Below, in pieces: positions 8,863-18,650 of a DNA stretch of 64,000 nt. A program made the translations under genes and the position numbers. How positions within the stretch are numbered: position 1 is the first letter of the stretch; every line of letters starts with the position of its first letter. Origin of the DNA: DASXHY01 sp035552155 (lineage in GTDB: Bacteria; Verrucomicrobiota; Verrucomicrobiia; Limisphaerales; DASXHY01); assembly GCA_035552155.1 (NCBI GenBank), contig DASZLX010000028.1, positions 124,001-188,000 on the forward strand, in the 5' to 3' direction. The notes below the pieces were generated by a model that was not told the DNA's origin, did not search any database, and saw nothing but the letters and a program-made list of their open reading frames with translations.

Positions 8863-11666
8863 TGGGATTGCAGACGATAATAACGGGACACGTCGCCGTC
8901 CTGCGGCAGCGTGATTTGCCATTGGCTGTTGCTGAGGGCTGGTTGGTTGGTGGCCAGGGTCCAAACGACGGGCGCCGTCAGGTTAGTGGCTGTATAGAGC
9001 GAGAAGCCGACGCCGCTGGCCGGCCAGGTCAGCACCGTGCCGCCGTCACCCGAGCCGCCAATGGACAGCGCGGGCGCGGTTCGAGTCACGCCCGTGTAAT
9101 TTGCGAGACTAGTGTTCGACACCACGTTCATCCAGGCCGCCCAAACCGAATTCGACGACCGCTGGCCGGCTTCAATGCGCACTTCGTCCATCGAGCCCTT
9201 GAATAACAACGCGTTGTTCGTGAAGCGCCCGAGATTGATTCCGGTCTCGTTGGGAAAAGCGGAGTCAATGTTCGATGCCTGCGTGTAATCCGTGCCGTCC
9301 ACGTACAGTCGCGCCGTCCCGCCGGTCTCGTTCACCACGGCCGTGATGCGGTGCCATTGGCCGGGAGCGACCACGTTTGCAACGGTCGAGGCATTGATGC
9401 CGTTGACGCCGTCGCCGGTTTCGAGGATGACGCGCTGGTCGCTGGTGTTATAGCTATTCACGTAGAGCGCAAATCCGGCCGAATTCCAGCCGCCGGCTTT
9501 GTTGGCCCAGATGGTTTGAATGCTGCTCGCGGACGGGTCCACTTTGACCCAGGCTGAGAGCGTGAATGAGGAGCCGAGATTCACCGGGCCGGCGTTGAGA
9601 AATTGCGCACTGCCGTTGAACAACGAACCGCGGCCGATTTGACCGGTGGTGGAAGACGGCGCGTTGCCGGATAACGCCGGATGCTGCTGCGCACTGTCGG
9701 CGAACGGCAGCGTCGTTTCCTTCAAATGCCAGACCAAATCATGATTCGGCCAGACGGCGCCGTTGGTGGCCCACGCGGGCGGATTGGTCGCGTTCGGATT
9801 TCCCCAATAAGCCCAGATAAAATCGTTTCCGCCGGACAATACCGGCACATTCACCCACACGATGGACGTGCCATTGGTATTCCACTCGTCAATCTCATGC
9901 GGTATCGGCTCGAAACCGCTCGCGTCGGTGAAACGCAAATCACCGCCGGTCGGCGAGGCAAATTGCGCGTAGGAAAAACCCGCCAGATTGGTGCTCAGGT
10001 TCACGAGCATGGGAAAATTAATGAGCGTCTCTCCGCGATTGTAACCCGGGAAGGAAATTTTCAATCGCGAGCCAAAGTCGGACGGATTCAGCAACGCCGT
10101 GCTGAATTGCGACGAACTCGCAGCCCAGGCCGAGCCATGGTCGTTGATGGCGAAGAAACGAAAATAATAGGTCGTGTCCGGCGCCAGGTTCGCGAGCGAA
10201 GTCGCGAAGACAGCGGGATTAAAATGAGTGTTCACGCCGATAAAACGGCTGTTCTCCCACGAGCCGAAAGTCGTGCCGCCGTCCGCGCGGCCCCACAGGA
10301 CCCACACGCTGGCTTCGTCATCGCCATAAATCCCCTGCGCGACAGAACCGGACGCGGTGGCGCTGTTGCTGGAAGTGAAGGTGATTCCGAGGTTGGTGAG
10401 CGAGAGGCTGACTGGCGCGGTGAGCGGCTGGCTCAGCAAAGGCGTGACCAGGGAAACAAATTCCGCATCCGTCGGCAGCCGGCCATTGGTTTCCTGGAAC
10501 TGCGCCGCCAACAGGCGGGTTTCATTGTAAAAATAATGGTGCAGGTACCAGGACGCCGTTTTATTACCGGTATAATCGACGAGGCTGTAGTTGGTGCCGC
10601 CGCCCGGGTTGAAGTTGCTGTACATTTCCCAGTACAGAATGAAGCGCAAGGCCTGGCCGCTGGAATTCCAGTTCAACAATCGCTGGATATAAGCGCGGTT
10701 CAAGGGCTCCTGCGCGTCGGTCGATTGCGAGCCCCAGCCGTATTCGCCGATCCACATGCGCGGTTCCGGCACCACGCCGCTCTTGTTGGTCGGGATGTGC
10801 GAATGGATATAATCCAGCGTCGCATCAAGATTCGCCGCGCTCAGGTTTTGCGCGTCATAGGATGAATAAGAAACACAATCGATGTTCGTGACGTACGGCA
10901 GCACTGCATTGACCACGCGCACGTTGTTATTCGCCCCGTTCAGCATCGCGTCGCGGACGCGGTTCACTTCGGTGTAATTGTAAACCTCGACATTCGCATG
11001 CGGCGTCGCCGCGCGGGCATCGTCCACCGCCTTTTGGCGATTGTTCAGCCACGCAATCATGGCGGTGACGACCGCCGGGCTGGGATTGGTCGTCCACCCG
11101 TTGACCTTGAGATAACCGTCCCCTTCCCAATGGCCCAAGAAGAATTCCCGGCCGGAATTATTATAATTCGTGAGCAGATAATGGGTGAGGTCGTACATTT
11201 CCCGGTAATCCACCGTTTGCTCGGACGAGGAATAATCTCCATCGGTGAACGGCGGCTCGGGATTCGCGAGCGGGTACGCCCAGATAATCATGTGCCGGAA
11301 GGGCATGTCGAAGACCTGGCGATAGCTGGGCTCATCGCGGACCATGTTCAGCAGGCTCTTGATATTCGGAGTGAGGGTGACACCGCTTTGGCCGGAAGTA
11401 TTCGGGCCGCAATAAAACTTGATGACATCGCTGCCAAGATTCGTGATGGCCTCGGCAGTTTCGACCAGGAGCGTGTTCGTGGTGAACTGGTACATCCCGG
11501 CGAATGTTTCCGTGCCGATGCGCGGGTTGAAAGCATCCACTGCCGGATCGGAAAGCGAGGCGGCCGGGGCCGATTGGCTGACCGTGAACAATAGCAATAA
11601 GACGGCGGCCCAACGGAGCGGAAGAGTCACGGGGCACCCCGACCAAAAACGTCCTGCGGCAATCAT
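8859..11666 (-). CDS. Secreted TIM-barrel glycosidase-like protein with DUF2341 and LamG domains
   Basis: 935 residues, signal peptide ending SAPAAS. The first about 380 residues look like a (beta/alpha)8 glycosidase. FFLGHWEGDG places a Glu at 181 and MWIGEYGWG a Glu at 308, at positions expected for an acid/base and a nucleophile. I cannot assign a GH family. Then follow a fibronectin-like region (about 430-545), a DUF2341 domain (FPGYNRGETLINFPMLV..., about 555-650), a concanavalin-like LamG domain (about 670-850) and a short C-terminal beta segment. DUF2341 and LamG usually bind carbohydrate. The gene begins 15 bases after the prepilin-like gene and overlaps the phosphoesterase gene by 4 bases, so the three form an operon. 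Confidence 0.85.
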   Translation of the reverse strand: MIAAGRFWSGCPVTLPLRWAAVLLLLFTVSQSAPAASLSDPAVDAFNPRIGTETFAGMYQFTTNTLLVETAEAITNLGSDVIKFYCGPNTSGQSGVTLTPNIKSLLNMVRDEPSYRQVFDMPFRHMIIWAYPLANPEPPFTDGDYSSSEQTVDYREMYDLTHYLLTNYNNSGREFFLGHWEGDGYLKVNGWTTNPSPAVVTAMIAWLNNRQKAVDDARAATPHANVEVYNYTEVNRVRDAMLNGANNNVRVVNAVLPYVTNIDCVSYSSYDAQNLSAANLDATLDYIHSHIPTNKSGVVPEPRMWIGEYGWGSQSTDAQEPLNRAYIQRLLNWNSSGQALRFILYWEMYSNFNPGGGTNYSLVDYTGNKTASWYLHHYFYNETRLLAAQFQETNGRLPTDAEFVSLVTPLLSQPLTAPVSLSLTNLGITFTSSNSATASGSVAQGIYGDDEASVWVLWGRADGGTTFGSWENSRFIGVNTHFNPAVFATSLANLAPDTTYYFRFFAINDHGSAWAASSSQFSTALLNPSDFGSRLKISFPGYNRGETLINFPMLVNLSTNLAGFSYAQFASPTGGDLRFTDASGFEPIPHEIDEWNTNGTSIVWVNVPVLSGGNDFIWAYWGNPNATNPPAWATNGAVWPNHDLVWHLKETTLPFADSAQQHPALSGNAPSSTTGQIGRGSLFNGSAQFLNAGPVNLGSSFTLSAWVKVDPSASSIQTIWANKAGGWNSAGFALYVNSYNTSDQRVILETGDGVNGINASTVANVVAPGQWHRITAVVNETGGTARLYVDGTDYTQASNIDSAFPNETGINLGRFTNNALLFKGSMDEVRIEAGQRSSNSVWAAWMNVVSNTSLANYTGVTRTAPALSIGGSGDGGTVLTWPASGVGFSLYTATNLTAPVVWTLATNQPALSNSQWQITLPQDGDVSRYYRLQSQ

Positions 11667-11681
11667 CGCGCGGTTCTCACC

Positions 11682-12572
11682 TCAGTAAGGCAGCGGAGTG
11701 CCGTCCATGCGAACGGAGGTGTGTTTGGCGACCCACAGGATATCCGGGTCGCGCAATTCAAATATGCCGCTCTTCGATGCCAGCGTGTAAGTGACACTGG
11801 GAATGTTGCCGGGCGACTCCCATTTATGGATCTCCGAATGGCCGTCGGCGAAGGAAAAGCCACAGGCATTGTTGTGCGCCTTGGAAGGTATATCGATCCA
11901 TTCGGTGGACGCGGCCGTGCCCGGTATTTGAACCGCGAAGGAGCCGTCGTTGACACTGTCGGGACTTTCATCCACCAGCACCCACAAGTCCGACGGGCCC
12001 AGAACGTTCAATTCACTTTCTTTGATAAAATTCCGGTAGGTGGGATAGGGTAGCCAACTTTTTGGCTTGTCATGGGGATCGGGCTGAATGGTCCCGTCCG
12101 GACCTACCGCCGCGTTCATGGAATAGGTGCGCAGGCGCGGCTCGCCCGTCTGGCCGAAAGTCAAGCTGTTGTCCACCGGGCAGCGATAAACCTTGGTCGA
12201 TTTCACATACGCTCCCAGCAAACCGTTGATGATGTAATCGACGTTCGTATTGGAAGGGCTTCCGCTGTAGTCCTCCCATCCCGTCACGAAGCTGGCAGTG
12301 GTATCGCTGGAGGAAGTGCCGGCATGGTTCACCACAAAATTACCGCCGTTGTCGCTGTTATACATGATCCAACCCAGCGTGATTTGGCGGGTGTCGTTCA
12401 TGCATTGGACGGCCTGCGCGCGCATTTTTGCCCGGCTGAGGGCCGGCAGCAACATCGCCGCGAGAATGGCGATAATGGCGATGACCACCAGCAATTCTAT
12501 CAGGGTGAAGCCTTCAGTCCCGCGGGAATCCGATTGGTTCGGCAAGCTCGTTTGGCGTGGCAAATTTTTCAT
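11682..12572 (-). CDS. Prepilin-like protein with type II pseudopilin N-terminus
   Basis: 296 residues from the ATG at 12572. The N-terminus carries a prepilin peptidase site and hydrophobic helix (GFTLIELLVVIAIIAILAAM), followed by a C-terminal ACGFSFADGHSEIHKW stretch. The latter is the H-X9-DG type ending found in large families of Verrucomicrobia and Planctomycetes. It is cut by a type IV prepilin peptidase and probably belongs to a pseudopilus or surface structure. It is the first gene of a tight cluster with the glycosidase and phosphoesterase, which suggests export or display of those products. The upstream frame to 12686 lacks a signal and was not used. Confidence 0.85.
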   Translation of the reverse strand: MKNLPRQTSLPNQSDSRGTEGFTLIELLVVIAIIAILAAMLLPALSRAKMRAQAVQCMNDTRQITLGWIMYNSDNGGNFVVNHAGTSSSDTTASFVTGWEDYSGSPSNTNVDYIINGLLGAYVKSTKVYRCPVDNSLTFGQTGEPRLRTYSMNAAVGPDGTIQPDPHDKPKSWLPYPTYRNFIKESELNVLGPSDLWVLVDESPDSVNDGSFAVQIPGTAASTEWIDIPSKAHNNACGFSFADGHSEIHKWESPGNIPSVTYTLASKSGIFELRDPDILWVAKHTSVRMDGTPLPY

Positions 12573-12597
12573 CAATTTTCTTTTTTTGTGCGGACGA

Positions 12598-12622
12598 TGG
12601 CCGGGAGCGCCGCTCCCGGCCA
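12598..12622. repeat. Perfect GC-rich palindrome
   Basis: TGGCCGGGAGC and GCTCCCGGCCA form an 11-bp perfect stem with a 3-base loop, 26 bases upstream of the prepilin-like gene and 50 bases after the stop of the LamG gene. There is no T-run on the transcribed strand after the stem, so it is not a standard terminator. It may be a dispersed palindromic element or an mRNA-processing hairpin. Confidence 0.7.
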
Positions 12623-12672
12623 CCAATCCATTGGTCTCAATCCAATTTAACGCATGGCCCTCGCATGGTTTG

Positions 12673-15600
12673 TTACGGTATGGCAACGCGGAAGAACTCG
12701 GACTTCACACCGGCATCGAGTGGCAATGCCGTGTTAAAGTTTCCGTTGTTGTCGAAGGTGCTGGCCGCTGCCGGCGTCCATTGCGCCAGCGGCAGGGCCA
12801 CATTGGTTGAGGACAGCACGTGATAGGTCTTGTTGGCGTAGGCCGCGCCGGCGCTGCCGCTCAGGACCAGGTTGCCTCCCGAGATCTGGAATTGGACCGT
12901 GATCGGGTTCGGCACCGTGCTGGTGACCGTCGAATAGCTCTCCAGGCTGGAGTTCTGCGCCACCGTCGCCCAGCTCGCCCAGACCCAGTTCGAAGAACTG
13001 ACGCCCGACCGGATCCGCGCCTCATCCATTGCTCCATGGAAGTCGAAGCCTCCATTCGCGAACTGGCCGAGATACAGGTCCTTGAGGGTTGGGAAGTCCG
13101 TTTTGATTTGGGTGCCTGATCCCATATTATTGCCATCCACGTAGAGTTGGACAGTGCCGTTGGTCCGATTGACGGCAGCGCTAACCAAGTGCCATGAACC
13201 GAACGGCACAGCGCCGGCGGCTGTAGTGGTTTCGTTCCCGCCCGCAGCGCCTACGCCGCCGTTACCGGTGGCGAAGTCAATTTTCTGGTCGGAGACTTGA
13301 TATGTATTCACGAACAGGGCGAATCCCGGCATGGCGAACCCGCCCGCGGCAGTGTCCCACAGGGTTTGGATGTCGCTGGTCGCTGTCGGAATGTTCACCC
13401 AGGCCGACAACGTAAATGCGTCGCCGGTGTCGTTGGTGCCCGCCTCGAGCCAGTCGGTGCCATCGAAGTTGCCGGCCGTGCCCACGATGCCAGTGGTCTG
13501 GCCCGGCGCCACGCCGTTGGTCGCGGTATGCTGAAGCGTGGAATCCACGAACGGAAACGCGCCTTCCTTCAAGTGATACACGACCTGATAGGCCGGCAGA
13601 TTTTCGAATGACTGAGGCACCCAGACATTTGTGCCCACCGGAGCCGTGGTATCCGAAGGATTACCCCAATAGGCCCAGATGAAGTCATTGTTACCCGTGA
13701 GCGCGGGCATTTGCACCCAGATGGTCGAGGTGCCGTTCAGATTCCATTCGTCAATTTCGCTCGGAATCACGCGCGTGCCACCGGAATCGGTGAACCGCAG
13801 GTCGCCGCCCGTGCCGGACGCGAAATGCGAGTAGTCGAATCCGGAGATGCCGGTGTTCAACTTCACCAGCACCGGGAAGTCCTGGAGGGTTTCGCTGCGG
13901 TTATATCCGGAGAACGTAATCTTCATCCGGTCGCTGTAATCCGACGGATTCAGAGTAGTCGTAGCCATGCCGACGACGGTTGCCGTCGAACTGACCGTGG
14001 GTGTGCCGCCGCTTTGGGCGTTGGTCACCGAGACGAAGTAAGTGTGGCTGCCGAGCAACGCGGCAAAGCCATAGCTCGAATTGGTCGCATCCGTCACGGC
14101 GACGCCGTCCTGGAACCATTGATAGAACAACGGCGGCGTGCCCGAGATGCCGACAGAATAGCTCAGCGCCGAGCCGGCAAATACCGTCTGATTGAGCGGA
14201 GACAGGTCGGAGGTGACCACCGGCGGGCCCTGGTTGACGGTCAGGTTCACGTTCGTGCTCGCGCTCCCATACGGATTGGTGACCTGGAGGGTATATTGGC
14301 CAGTCTGCGACACCTGCAGGTTGCTCAATGTGAGCGTGGAGTTGGTCTGATCCGCCAGCGGCTGGAAATTAGGATCGAGCCACTGATACGCCAGCGGCGC
14401 GGTGCCGCTGACCGTGGCCGTGAAGGTGACGCTGGCGCTCAGGTTCGTCGTCCAGGTTTGGGGTGATACTTGCGTAATCACGGGCTCAATACCCGCGGCG
14501 AAATAGTGGTTTTGAATTTCCGCCGCGCTCAGCGCCCGATTGTAAACGGCCACTTCGTCAATTTTTCCAAGGAATTGGAAGTCGTTGCTGACGGTCTGAA
14601 AGTTGGAGGACTCGCGCGCACCAACGGTAAACGGCATGGTGGAACTCAAGAGGCCGCTCCCGGGCGGGATCGCCGTGTTCGCCATCAATACACCATCCAT
14701 ATAGAGACGAATCTGGCCGCCGGCTTCGTCACAAACCCCGACAACGTGATGCCATTTGTTGTCCTGCGCCGGCACGTAGGAACTGTTGGCGCCAAAGGAC
14801 GTGCCCGCCGCGTTGCGGACGAAGAAACGCAGTGTGCCTGCCGAACTCCCGCCGGTATCGAGGACGAATTGTTCGCCGCCGTTGCCGTAACCGACCGCGA
14901 GGATGGAGTTTCCAAAGCCGCTGGTGAGGCGCTGCGGGTTGAACAAATATTCGAAGATCCAGGCTTCCACGGTAAACTGGGCATTGCCCGTGGGCGTCCC
15001 GAAGTTCAGGTAGGTCGGCACATTGCCCATAAAGTCGTTGACGGGATTTTGTTGAGGATAATCGCCAAATTCGACGGCGGAATCCCCTGCATCACTGGCC
15101 ACGCTGTATCCGGGCTGGTCGAGAAAGGCGTTGGTGTAAACTCCATTGAGACCGCCGGCTTTGTCATAAGCCGTTACGCCGTTATCGCCCTGCCCATCAT
15201 CAGGCCCTTCGTCCAGCCGGTAATACGCCATCGGTCCGCTGGCGAGCACGGCGGTCGGATAAGGCGCGGTGGGAGCGGGCACCACGGTGACCGTCACCGG
15301 GCTGAAAGTCGTCGTCGACGATCCCACAGAGTTCGTGAGGGTGCAGGTATAGGTTCCACCTGCTTGAATGTTCGCAATCGTGTAGGTCGAATTCGTCGCA
15401 TTCGGAATCGGCGTGCCGCCCAGGCTCCATTGATAAAAAATGGGCTGTGCGCCGACGGCAGTCACACGCAGTGTGGGGCTCGTCCCGGCAAAGACTTGGA
15501 CGTCACTCAGCGATTGCTGCTGAATGACCGGCGGACCAAAGAGGAAGAGAGTCACCACCGAACTGGTCACCGCGCCATAATTGTTCGTGATTACCACCAC

Positions 15601-17490
15601 GTAGTTGCCCGAATTGTTGGTGCCGGCGGGAGTGTAGCTCAAAACCGCATTAGTCTGGCCCGCAACCGCCGTCCCGTCTTGATACCATTGATAAAACAAA
15701 GGTGGGCTGCCGTGCGCGCTGGACGAAAGCGTCACGTTCGCCCCGGCATTGTTGGTGGTCGATTTTGGGCTCACGATGAAAAAGGGCTGAACGCCCGCGA
15801 CCGAATACAGTTGTTGGATTTGCGGGCCGGAAAGCGCATTGGTGAAGAACGCAATTTGCGCAATCTGACCGTCAAAATAGCGCGGTTGCGAAGTCGCGCT
15901 GCCGTTGAAAATAGGAACCAGATTGCCGGGATCGCCACCCAGCAGCGCATCACCATTCGTGCCAACGATGTTTCCGACGCCGGTGCCGCTCTTGGCCAGC
16001 AAACCGTCGATGTAAAGATAATCATTGGTGCCGTCCGAAACGCCGGTCACAAAGTGCCAATTGCCGTCATTTACCAGGAACCCATTCGTCACGGCGTCCG
16101 TGACATTGGCGAATTGAAGCTCCGGATTGTTGCCGGGATTGAACCGCACATTGTTGGCGGTGTGGTCCATGGCGATACGCCAGGAATTGGCATTGTGACT
16201 GGCGATGGCCTGGAAGCGAGAGAGGGCGTCAGCGGGATTGCCTTGGAACCAACCAGTAACGGTCACCGGCGCCTTGCCGGTGGGATTCAGTTCGGCCGGC
16301 AAATTGCCCGCGCCGACATCCACCGCGCCACTAAAACCATTGATGGCCACCGCGCGACTCGCCGCGCCGCCGAAACCGGCGAAGGCCGGTCCCGCCACTC
16401 CGGGCGTGGTGCCGGGTTGATAAAAGCCGTTGCCGCTCGCACCGATGACACCGTAGTTGGTCGCGACCGGATACGTGCTCGGGTCGGGATAGTTGCTGAT
16501 CGGATAAGCGGGTTCGCCCAAACGGACGTAGATGGTCGGGTTGTCCGCGAGCACGGTGTTCTGATAGGTGCTGTCGGTGGCCGTGGCCGCGGCGTAATGA
16601 TTGGCGATGGCGCCGGGGTCGAGCAGGTTGGTGTAAATCGCGACGTCGTCGATCGCGCCGGAATATTCGGATGCGCCGTTACCCGAGCCGATGATGCTGC
16701 CGGTGCCAATCAGCAACGGGGCGGTCAGATTCGGCAGGTAAAGCTGGCCCAGCGCGTTCCCCTTCGAGGCCGGAATCACCGCGTTTTTGGTTTTGACGCC
16801 ATTCTTGTACCAGACCTGATTTGTGCCGTCGAAAGTGATCACCATGTGCTGCCACACATTCGTCGTGAGCGGCGTATCAAGCTCCGCCTTCGTCGAGTCC
16901 TGGCCGCTGCCACTCCAGGTCGCGAAATAGAAATTATTGCCGAATTGGCCGATGCCAAATCCGGTTTCATTGGTGGAAAAATTGAGGTTGGCGCCCTGCT
17001 GCTCCGGAACGCGTCCTTCATTGATGATGGACATGACCTGGGACAGGTTTGAACTGGGCATGCACCAGAATTCAATCGAGAACGGCGGGACAAGGCTGAC
17101 AGCGGAATTCACCACGCCGTTCGTGGTGCGGGGAAACACCACGTATCCGCCCGCGCCGGCGGCGCTCCGCGTGCAGTTCAACGCCATATCACCGTCACCG
17201 ATAGGTCCGGGGATATGCTGGACGTTGTTGGTCTGGTAATAGATGACGTTGGTGCCGGTTTTCAACGGCTGAAACCAGGTTTGGTAATATCCGTTTCCCG
17301 CGGCTCCGGCGGTGCCAATATTAGTCGCAATGTAAGCGCCGAACGGCGGCTGGACGGTTTCGTTGAGGGGCCAGTAGGCAACTGGATTCAACGACATGAC
17401 GGCGTTGGAATAGCTTTGCGCCAGGGTCGGCAGCGCAGCCGCCAGGGCCAATACTGCCGAGCCAAGGGAGACGAGAATTCGCTTTGTCAT
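12673..17490 (-). CDS. Giant secreted protein with multiple LamG, Ig-like and DUF2341 domains
   Basis: 1605 residues, signal peptide MTKRILVSLGSAVLALAAAL...LAQS. In order I see a LamG/concanavalin-like domain with LNPVAYWPLNE start (about 25-310), a second one (about 310-570), two Ig-like repeats (about 575-745), and a third LamG domain (AYYRLDEG...IDEVAVYNRALS, about 750-1000). Two more Ig-like repeats follow, then DUF2341 (ITFSGYNRSETLQDFPVLV) and a final LamG domain (to about 1525). The DUF2341-LamG end closely resembles that of the glycosidase-like protein at 8859-11666. No enzyme motif is present. It is likely a carbohydrate-binding surface or matrix protein, perhaps controlled by the adjacent two-component system. 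Confidence 0.87.
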   Translation of the reverse strand: MTKRILVSLGSAVLALAAALPTLAQSYSNAVMSLNPVAYWPLNETVQPPFGAYIATNIGTAGAAGNGYYQTWFQPLKTGTNVIYYQTNNVQHIPGPIGDGDMALNCTRSAAGAGGYVVFPRTTNGVVNSAVSLVPPFSIEFWCMPSSNLSQVMSIINEGRVPEQQGANLNFSTNETGFGIGQFGNNFYFATWSGSGQDSTKAELDTPLTTNVWQHMVITFDGTNQVWYKNGVKTKNAVIPASKGNALGQLYLPNLTAPLLIGTGSIIGSGNGASEYSGAIDDVAIYTNLLDPGAIANHYAAATATDSTYQNTVLADNPTIYVRLGEPAYPISNYPDPSTYPVATNYGVIGASGNGFYQPGTTPGVAGPAFAGFGGAASRAVAINGFSGAVDVGAGNLPAELNPTGKAPVTVTGWFQGNPADALSRFQAIASHNANSWRIAMDHTANNVRFNPGNNPELQFANVTDAVTNGFLVNDGNWHFVTGVSDGTNDYLYIDGLLAKSGTGVGNIVGTNGDALLGGDPGNLVPIFNGSATSQPRYFDGQIAQIAFFTNALSGPQIQQLYSVAGVQPFFIVSPKSTTNNAGANVTLSSSAHGSPPLFYQWYQDGTAVAGQTNAVLSYTPAGTNNSGNYVVVITNNYGAVTSSVVTLFLFGPPVIQQQSLSDVQVFAGTSPTLRVTAVGAQPIFYQWSLGGTPIPNATNSTYTIANIQAGGTYTCTLTNSVGSSTTTFSPVTVTVVPAPTAPYPTAVLASGPMAYYRLDEGPDDGQGDNGVTAYDKAGGLNGVYTNAFLDQPGYSVASDAGDSAVEFGDYPQQNPVNDFMGNVPTYLNFGTPTGNAQFTVEAWIFEYLFNPQRLTSGFGNSILAVGYGNGGEQFVLDTGGSSAGTLRFFVRNAAGTSFGANSSYVPAQDNKWHHVVGVCDEAGGQIRLYMDGVLMANTAIPPGSGLLSSTMPFTVGARESSNFQTVSNDFQFLGKIDEVAVYNRALSAAEIQNHYFAAGIEPVITQVSPQTWTTNLSASVTFTATVSGTAPLAYQWLDPNFQPLADQTNSTLTLSNLQVSQTGQYTLQVTNPYGSASTNVNLTVNQGPPVVTSDLSPLNQTVFAGSALSYSVGISGTPPLFYQWFQDGVAVTDATNSSYGFAALLGSHTYFVSVTNAQSGGTPTVSSTATVVGMATTTLNPSDYSDRMKITFSGYNRSETLQDFPVLVKLNTGISGFDYSHFASGTGGDLRFTDSGGTRVIPSEIDEWNLNGTSTIWVQMPALTGNNDFIWAYWGNPSDTTAPVGTNVWVPQSFENLPAYQVVYHLKEGAFPFVDSTLQHTATNGVAPGQTTGIVGTAGNFDGTDWLEAGTNDTGDAFTLSAWVNIPTATSDIQTLWDTAAGGFAMPGFALFVNTYQVSDQKIDFATGNGGVGAAGGNETTTAAGAVPFGSWHLVSAAVNRTNGTVQLYVDGNNMGSGTQIKTDFPTLKDLYLGQFANGGFDFHGAMDEARIRSGVSSSNWVWASWATVAQNSSLESYSTVTSTVPNPITVQFQISGGNLVLSGSAGAAYANKTYHVLSSTNVALPLAQWTPAAASTFDNNGNFNTALPLDAGVKSEFFRVAIP

Positions 17491-17879
17491 AATTTACTTG
17501 CGATTTAGTTCTGGGGTTTTCCGAGCGGATTTCTATTCACTGAACGAATGGCTGAGTCTAAAAACTGCTATGGGCGGAATGATTCGAGATGCGGCGCCCC
17601 TGCAGAATATCGTCCCACCCGCGCTTCAATCGAAAGGACTTGAAGCTGGCACTGTCACGGGTCTGCTTGGGCTGCATGATGAAAGCCTGCCACGAAGGCT
17701 CTCTCGGGCGTAGTCATAGGATTATATGGTGGAAATCTCACTGAAACTTACCCGAATCAGAAGGTGACGGGTGGAATCAGATAAAGTGATGGCTGAGCAA
17801 CGCCGGCGCGGCACTTTTTTTCCGTGGGTTCAAATGGGACGGGCGGCGCGAGGCGAGGCGTATCGAAGGGCAGCCGGAG
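17491..17879. other. Intergenic region upstream of the giant LamG gene
   Basis: 389 bases without a believable gene. It is the leader of the LamG gene and follows the response-regulator stop. Apart from a TATAAT box it shows no clear hairpin or coding pattern. Confidence 0.6.
17721..17726 (-). promoter_or_regulatory. Possible -10 box of the giant LamG gene
   Basis: Read on the minus strand this is an exact TATAAT, about 230 bases before the LamG start codon. A matching -35 box is not convincing, so this is only a candidate. Confidence 0.25.
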
Positions 17880-18650
17880 TTAACGATTCAAATATTTTAC
17901 CACCGCCTCGGTGCGGGAGTGGACGTGCAATTTCTCGTAGATGTTCCGGATGTAACTGTGCAGCGTCCCGTGGCTGATGCCGAGATTGTCCACAATTTCC
18001 TTATAACGAAAACCCTTGGAAAGCTGGTCCAACACTTCCATTTCGCGGGGAGCGAGTTTTTCAAATTCAGCGGTGTGCTCGCGTATCTGCCGGAAATATT
18101 GCACCACGCGCCGCGCGATTTGCGGCGTCATCGGCGAACCGCCCACGAACGCCTCGCGAATGGCCTGCGCCAGTTTCGCCGGTGAAGTGCGCTTGAGCAG
18201 ATAACCGCTCGCGCCCGCGGTGAGCGATTTGAACAACCGGTTGTTGTCCTCGTACACTGTCAACATGATGAACTGCGTGTCCGGCATGTTCGGCTTCAAA
18301 GTGCGCACGCACTCCACCCCGTCCATCCGGGGCAGATTGATATCCATCAACACGACGTCCGGCTTGCACTTCGGCAGTTCGGCCACCGCGGCCTCGCCGT
18401 CGGCGAAAGTCTGTAACAATTTGAACGCGGCATTGCCGTTGATCCGATGCGTGAGGTTCGCCCGGATTTCCTCGTCATCCTCCACAATGGCAACATTAAT
18501 CGGCACTGTCTGGTCCAACCCGTCAACGCTATTACTGGCAATACTGAGATTACTGATCACGAAGCGATTGTAACACCGCCGTAACAATCGCAATCCATAT
18601 AAACATACGGGGCGGAACGTATGCCAAAAACTGCTCCGCGTGCTGGTCAC
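17880..18650 (-). CDS. LuxR/NarL-type response regulator
   Basis: A receiver domain (VAIVEDDEE, phosphorylated Asp in VVLMDINLPRMDG, switch Thr, Lys in YLLKR) is followed by a LuxR-type helix-turn-helix (LAPREMEVLDQLSKGF...GISHGTLHSYIRNIYEKL). It binds DNA after phosphorylation by the adjacent kinase. The longest frame starts at GTG 18650, overlapping the kinase stop as GTGA, which would couple the two genes (256 residues). The first 30 codons do not look like protein, so GTG at 18560 (226 residues) is a good alternative. Its likely targets are the downstream LamG and glycosidase genes on the same strand; this is inferred from position. Confidence 0.9.
   Translation of the reverse strand: MTSTRSSFWHTFRPVCLYGLRLLRRCYNRFVISNLSIASNSVDGLDQTVPINVAIVEDDEEIRANLTHRINGNAAFKLLQTFADGEAAVAELPKCKPDVVLMDINLPRMDGVECVRTLKPNMPDTQFIMLTVYEDNNRLFKSLTAGASGYLLKRTSPAKLAQAIREAFVGGSPMTPQIARRVVQYFRQIREHTAEFEKLAPREMEVLDQLSKGFRYKEIVDNLGISHGTLHSYIRNIYEKLHVHSRTEAVVKYLNR
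18566..18589. promoter_or_regulatory. Imperfect palindrome near the regulator start
   Basis: GATTGT...ACAATC with further matching inner bases forms a 24-bp imperfect palindrome just before the alternative GTG start of the response regulator. It could be an operator for this LuxR-type protein, or chance. Confidence 0.25.

Noticed and set aside
9681..10865. Plus-strand open frame of 394 codons
   Set aside because: Antisense to the glycosidase-like gene; no recognisable domain.
14470..17052. Long plus-strand open frame of 860 codons
   Set aside because: Exactly antisense to the LamG protein gene, with an Arg/His/Gly-rich composition typical of a GC-rich shadow and no domain.
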